Source of the DNA: Candidatus Hydrogenedens sp. | Lineage (GTDB): Bacteria > Hydrogenedentota > Hydrogenedentia > Hydrogenedentales > Hydrogenedentaceae | Assembly (NCBI GenBank): GCA_020216745.1 | Contig: JAIWNQ010000212.1 | Location: 1 to 10,000 of the forward strand | DNA length: 10,000 bases | Direction: 5' to 3' | Part shown: positions 7,356 through 10,000 of the stretch, one piece after another | Layout of the letters: every line of letters begins with the position of its first letter | Position numbering within the stretch: the first letter of the stretch is position 1 | Position numbers and translations under genes: made by a program | The notes under the pieces: model-generated | Database searches by the model: none | Told to the model about the DNA's origin: nothing | The model's input: only the letters and a program-made list of their open reading frames with translations

Positions 7356-9429
7356 TTACAGGTTGTAGCCAGATGAAATCGATTGATACCTCCTTGTTTT
7401 CAGGTCCTGCAAATGTTAAGGTTAGTGTATGGTCACCTGCGGAGATGTGTTGTTTGCCGAAATTCAACTCCCGAGATACGGTGTGGTGCCCATCATACAA
7501 AGATGTCTGTTTGTCAGAGAGTATTTTGTCATCCCACTGGACTGTAAAAGAACCTGACTTGGGCGTATAAGCACAGACAAGACGGATATCATAATTTTTT
7601 TCTTCAGGCACATGTAGTTTAAAGGTTAACGTATCATTAATTTGTCGAGGTTTCCAAACACATAATCCTCTGCCTGCCCATAAATAGGAATTTATCAATT
7701 CTGTATTATCTGTTGAGAGTAGGCAATCTTCAGCTTGATAGTAAATAGCGTTGTGTGCTGCTCCTTTAGGTTCGGGTAACCAACTCCAATTATCTTGTGC
7801 ATCCAATGGATTATATACATTATGTGGAATGGGACTGTGGTCATCTGTCGTTTCAGGGCGTGCATAATAATACGCAATTCGTGCATATCCCAAATTGTGA
7901 ACCTCTGTATGAATTAGTAGTTCAAGTGAAAATGCTATATATTCTTTGAAGGGTACACGGTCTAATATAAGCCATCGATAATTGGACACAAATCCGCGGT
8001 TACCTGGTCCATCATTTCTTGGTTGACCACAGTATGGATAATAGAAAATATCTGTAGCTGACCATGAATAATTATAGAAATCTTCGGAACCTGTCCCAAA
8101 TATAGAAGGAAGAGGGTCATTATCAACAAAGATTTTTTCATCTCCTTCACCCCACCAATTTCCACCTGAGGTCGGAACATTTGATGGGTTAAATACATGA
8201 CTTACCGCTCCGACAAGGAAGCCTTTACCTTTCGCATAAAGGAAGGGTAAGTCATATGGACAGTTCGATTGAATCCATAATTTATCCTCACCTCTCCATC
8301 GTGCAAGGAAATACATAGAGCGTTGGGAATCCCATTCATAAGGTATTGTAATAACCTCTCCTTCTACTGTAATACTTTTATCTGTAACGTTCTGCAAAGT
8401 AATAGTCATTCCCGTTTGAAATGGCATCGGAAAACGTGAAATAAGCCAGCCATCAGCCGTTACCTCGAGGGGTAGTGACTGATAGGGGTTTATCCCTGGA
8501 GATACCGCAAAATAATCTATAAGTGGACTATCCACTAAGGGCTCTTTTATCCCATCAGCATAAATTCGAAGTAATAACTCCCGATATGTTTGGACGGAAG
8601 TAATGTCCTTTACCCGTAATTTCAAACCTACAACAGCACCAGTTTTTTTATCATTCCAAAGAACTTCATTCTGATTCGACAACAACTCCTTCTGGAAATC
8701 TGTTTTTTGCAATGTCCCTCCTGTCAGTAGTTTTGTTGGGTCTTTTAATGTAGTTGCTACTTTAATTATCATATCCTCATTCATTTTTAAATCGGACGGA
8801 GAAAATGTCTGGACTACAGTCCCTTCTGGATACTTACGAACCATAAGATGATAAAAATGAATATCTTTCCGTTTACCAATCCAGACAATTTTACATCCTT
8901 TTGAAAATGGCATGGGACAGTAAGCGGAATCTCGTTGGTATAGGCTACCATTTAATAATTCCTCCGTTATTTTAGTGTTATTAATAAAAGGTGAATAAGG
9001 ATGTCTAAAAAATTCTTCGGCTGAGCCTTCGTATAACGGTTTTTCCATATCATCTAAATAAAGTCTTATACTCCCTTTAATAGCAGCAGTCCAAAAACGA
9101 ACAATTGCCCCTGGACCGTCAATAAGTGCGAGAAGGTATTCCCCATCTGCATCATTACTTTCCTCTTTTAATACGGAGACAAAGCCAGGAATAGGCTCGC
9201 TACCAAACCCATCCGAATTGCTAAACCAATCTTTATGGAGTCGTTGTACACTACGTCGGTCGTATGAAGAAAATTGAATCAGTTTATACTCCGTTTCTGG
9301 ATACTCTACCAGTTCAAACAAATCAGTTAATTCGCTAATTAAGTGTGTCGTTGTAATTACAGAGTTTGCATTTGCAAAGACACCACCAAGAAAAATAAAC
9401 ATGAGCATTAACATTGTTGTCTTTTTCAT
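7351..9429 (-). CDS. Exported DUF2961 protein (glycoside hydrolase family 172-type) with C-terminal carbohydrate-binding-like domain
   Basis: This 692-residue protein has a signal peptide (KK, hydrophobic core, likely cleavage after A-N-A at 19-21). The DUF2961 region has the blocks FSSYDRRS (53-60), DGPGAIVRFW (104-113), NWWGEGDEKIF (424-434) and FGTGSEDFYNY (444-454). Characterised GH172 enzymes act on alpha-D-arabinofuranosyl or alpha-D-fructofuranosyl linkages through two glutamates. E428 (GEGDE) and E449 (GSEDF), 21 residues apart, are the candidates here, a spacing that agrees with my memory of the characterised pair. From about residue 564 (YQAED) to the end lies a separate beta-rich domain ending in VSIDFIWLQPV, which resembles CBM6/CBM35-type modules. 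The ATG at 9429 has AGGAG 7 nt upstream; the in-frame ATG-like extension to 9492 adds 21 residues before the signal peptide and is rejected. It is divergent from the DUF1080 gene. Family is firm, substrate inferred. Confidence 0.9.
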   Translation of the reverse strand: MKKTTMLMLMFIFLGGVFANANSVITTTHLISELTDLFELVEYPETEYKLIQFSSYDRRSVQRLHKDWFSNSDGFGSEPIPGFVSVLKEESNDADGEYLLALIDGPGAIVRFWTAAIKGSIRLYLDDMEKPLYEGSAEEFFRHPYSPFINNTKITEELLNGSLYQRDSAYCPMPFSKGCKIVWIGKRKDIHFYHLMVRKYPEGTVVQTFSPSDLKMNEDMIIKVATTLKDPTKLLTGGTLQKTDFQKELLSNQNEVLWNDKKTGAVVGLKLRVKDITSVQTYRELLLRIYADGIKEPLVDSPLIDYFAVSPGINPYQSLPLEVTADGWLISRFPMPFQTGMTITLQNVTDKSITVEGEVITIPYEWDSQRSMYFLARWRGEDKLWIQSNCPYDLPFLYAKGKGFLVGAVSHVFNPSNVPTSGGNWWGEGDEKIFVDNDPLPSIFGTGSEDFYNYSWSATDIFYYPYCGQPRNDGPGNRGFVSNYRWLILDRVPFKEYIAFSLELLIHTEVHNLGYARIAYYYARPETTDDHSPIPHNVYNPLDAQDNWSWLPEPKGAAHNAIYYQAEDCLLSTDNTELINSYLWAGRGLCVWKPRQINDTLTFKLHVPEEKNYDIRLVCAYTPKSGSFTVQWDDKILSDKQTSLYDGHHTVSRELNFGKQHISAGDHTLTLTFAGPENKEVSIDFIWLQPVK

Positions 9430-9436
9430 AATATAT

Positions 9437-9441
9437 CTCCT
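9437..9441 (-). promoter_or_regulatory. Ribosome binding site that decides the DUF2961 start
   Basis: AGGAG on the minus strand lies 7 nt before the ATG at 9429, directly ahead of a classic signal peptide. Confidence 0.8.
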
Positions 9442-9475
9442 TCTATTTCTGAATGAAATATACAAAATTATGTCA

Positions 9476-9489
9476 TTAATATATATTAA
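9476..9489. repeat. Perfect 14-bp AT palindrome in the DUF2961/DUF1080 divergent spacer
   Basis: TTAATATATATTAA is its own reverse complement. It may be an operator or an easily melted promoter region, but an AT-only palindrome in AT-rich DNA can arise by chance. Confidence 0.3.
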
Positions 9490-9491
9490 CA

Positions 9492-9508
9492 AAAAAGGAT
9501 GCCTTTTT
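9492..9508. repeat. AAAAAGG-ATG-CCTTTTT hairpin in the divergent spacer
   Basis: Seven perfect pairs enclose a 3-nt loop. It looks like a small bidirectional terminator, but it lies between two genes transcribed away from each other, where a terminator has no obvious purpose. If the DUF2961 promoter lies to its right it would be in that mRNA's leader. Confidence 0.35.
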
Positions 9509-9547
9509 AATTATTTGTGTGCTATCTGTTTTTAAGGAAACATAAGA

Positions 9548-9558
9548 TATGATATGAT
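9548..9558 (+). promoter_or_regulatory. Possible -10 region of the DUF1080 gene
   Basis: TATGAT occurs twice overlapping (9548-9553 and 9553-9558), 33-43 nt before the start codon. No good -35 is present (TTTTAA at 9530-9535 is the best at 17 bp), so the call is weak. Confidence 0.28.
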
Positions 9559-9590
9559 GTAGAAGAATCAACAATAGAAAGGAGAGATAT

Positions 9591-10000
9591 ATGAAAAAGA
9601 ATAGTTACCTATTTGGATTATGCATGCTGACATTGTTTGTACTAACATTATCTCCATCCATAACAAACGGTGATGACACCAAGACCAAAGATGATTGGAT
9701 TTCTTTATTTGATGGCAAAAGTCTTCAAGGTTGGGTACAATTTCTACCAGACCCCAATGCTGACCCCGCAAAAACATGGATGATTAAAGATGGGGTCATC
9801 TTTTGCACAGGCGAGCCTGCTGGATACATACGCACAGACAAAAAGTTCAGTAATTATCAACTACAGTTAGAATGGCGATGGGTAGGAACACCAGGGAACA
9901 GTGGTGTTTTACTTCATGTTCAAGATAAAGATGAAGTTTGGCCTAAATCTATTGAGGCACAGCTTATGCATGAAAACGCTGGTGATTTTTGGGTTATTGG
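9591..10000 (+). CDS. Exported DUF1080 protein (3-keto-disaccharide hydrolase domain), 3' partial
   Basis: The frame is open from the ATG at 9591 to the window end (136 codons visible), with AGGAG 6 nt upstream (9580-9584). Residues 1-27 form a signal peptide (MKK, long hydrophobic core, probable cleavage near T-N-G/D-D), so the enzyme is exported. The mature start WISLFDGKSLQGW (36-48) is the hallmark DUF1080 opening. It is followed by the lamin-G-like beta-sandwich blocks NSGVLLHV (103-110) and WPKSIEAQLM (117-126) with GDF (131-133). Family members cleave 3-keto-glycosides made by GFO/IDH/MocA-type oxidoreductases, so such a dehydrogenase may lie beyond the window. It is divergent from the DUF2961 gene, and the two probably share a control region. 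The C-terminal part, including any extra domain, cannot be seen. Confidence 0.93.
   Translation, partial: MKKNSYLFGLCMLTLFVLTLSPSITNGDDTKTKDDWISLFDGKSLQGWVQFLPDPNADPAKTWMIKDGVIFCTGEPAGYIRTDKKFSNYQLQLEWRWVGTPGNSGVLLHVQDKDEVWPKSIEAQLMHENAGDFWVI

Noticed and set aside
7307..7570. An 87-codon open frame on the + strand
   Set aside because: It runs opposite the C-terminal coding part of the DUF2961 gene, has no recognisable domain and is best explained as a by-product of that gene.
9430..9492. A 21-residue extension before the DUF2961 signal peptide
   Set aside because: The ATG at 9429 has AGGAG at 7 nt and opens a classic signal peptide; the extension overlaps the ribosome binding site and the AT palindrome.
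1..10000. Defence system, CRISPR array, mobile element or tRNA
   Set aside because: I saw no transposase, integrase, direct-repeat array, nuclease or reverse transcriptase motif, and no cloverleaf-like sequence. The genes are metabolic or secreted carbohydrate-active proteins.

Overview
This is an AT-rich bacterial window with eight protein-coding genes and no RNA genes, insertion sequences or CRISPR. It holds several secreted proteins of families expanded in Planctomycetes-, Lentisphaerae- and Hydrogenedentes-like carbohydrate degraders: DUF1680/GH127, DUF2961/GH172, DUF1080, a serine hydrolase with a C-terminal membrane domain, and a DapA-family lyase. The low GC makes Candidatus Hydrogenedentes or a related uncultured lineage my best guess. 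That placement is inferred from gene content, not from a marker gene. Most starts have a clear AGGAG ribosome binding site 6-8 nt upstream.

Layout. (1) Bases 1-1691, + strand: the 3' part of a class C beta-lactamase-like serine hydrolase, cut at its SxxK motif by the window edge and ending in about four membrane helices. (2) 1822-2343, +: a small unrecognised lipoprotein. (3) 2347-3207, -: formyltetrahydrofolate deformylase (purU), tail to tail with the lipoprotein gene, 3 nt between stop codons. (4) A 257-nt divergent spacer. (5) 3465-5252, +: an exported GH127-like glycosidase that keeps the ExC...CC metal/cysteine site. (6) 5332-7217, -: a DapA-family lyase followed by cysteine synthase, a tight two-gene operon in which the cysK ribosome binding site begins on the lyase stop codon. 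(7) 7351-9429, -: an exported DUF2961 (GH172-type) protein with a C-terminal carbohydrate-binding-like domain. (8) 9591 to the end, +: the 5' part of an exported DUF1080 (3-keto-glycoside hydrolase-type) gene, divergent from the DUF2961 gene across a 161-bp spacer.

How the genes may work together. The three secreted carbohydrate proteins plausibly act outside the cytoplasm on glycans, with furanosides such as arabinose or fructose linkages suggested by the GH127 and GH172 families. The cytoplasmic DapA-family lyase could handle a 2-keto-3-deoxy sugar acid derived from them. This linkage is inference only: no transporter, regulator or sugar dehydrogenase lies in the window. purU (one-carbon metabolism) and cysK (sulfur assimilation) look like housekeeping genes. 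Several symmetric AT-rich motifs lie in the spacers and are candidate operator sites. I see no defence system or obviously new molecular machine; the unusual points are the unrecognised lipoprotein, the divergent lyase active-site loop and the glycosidase cluster.
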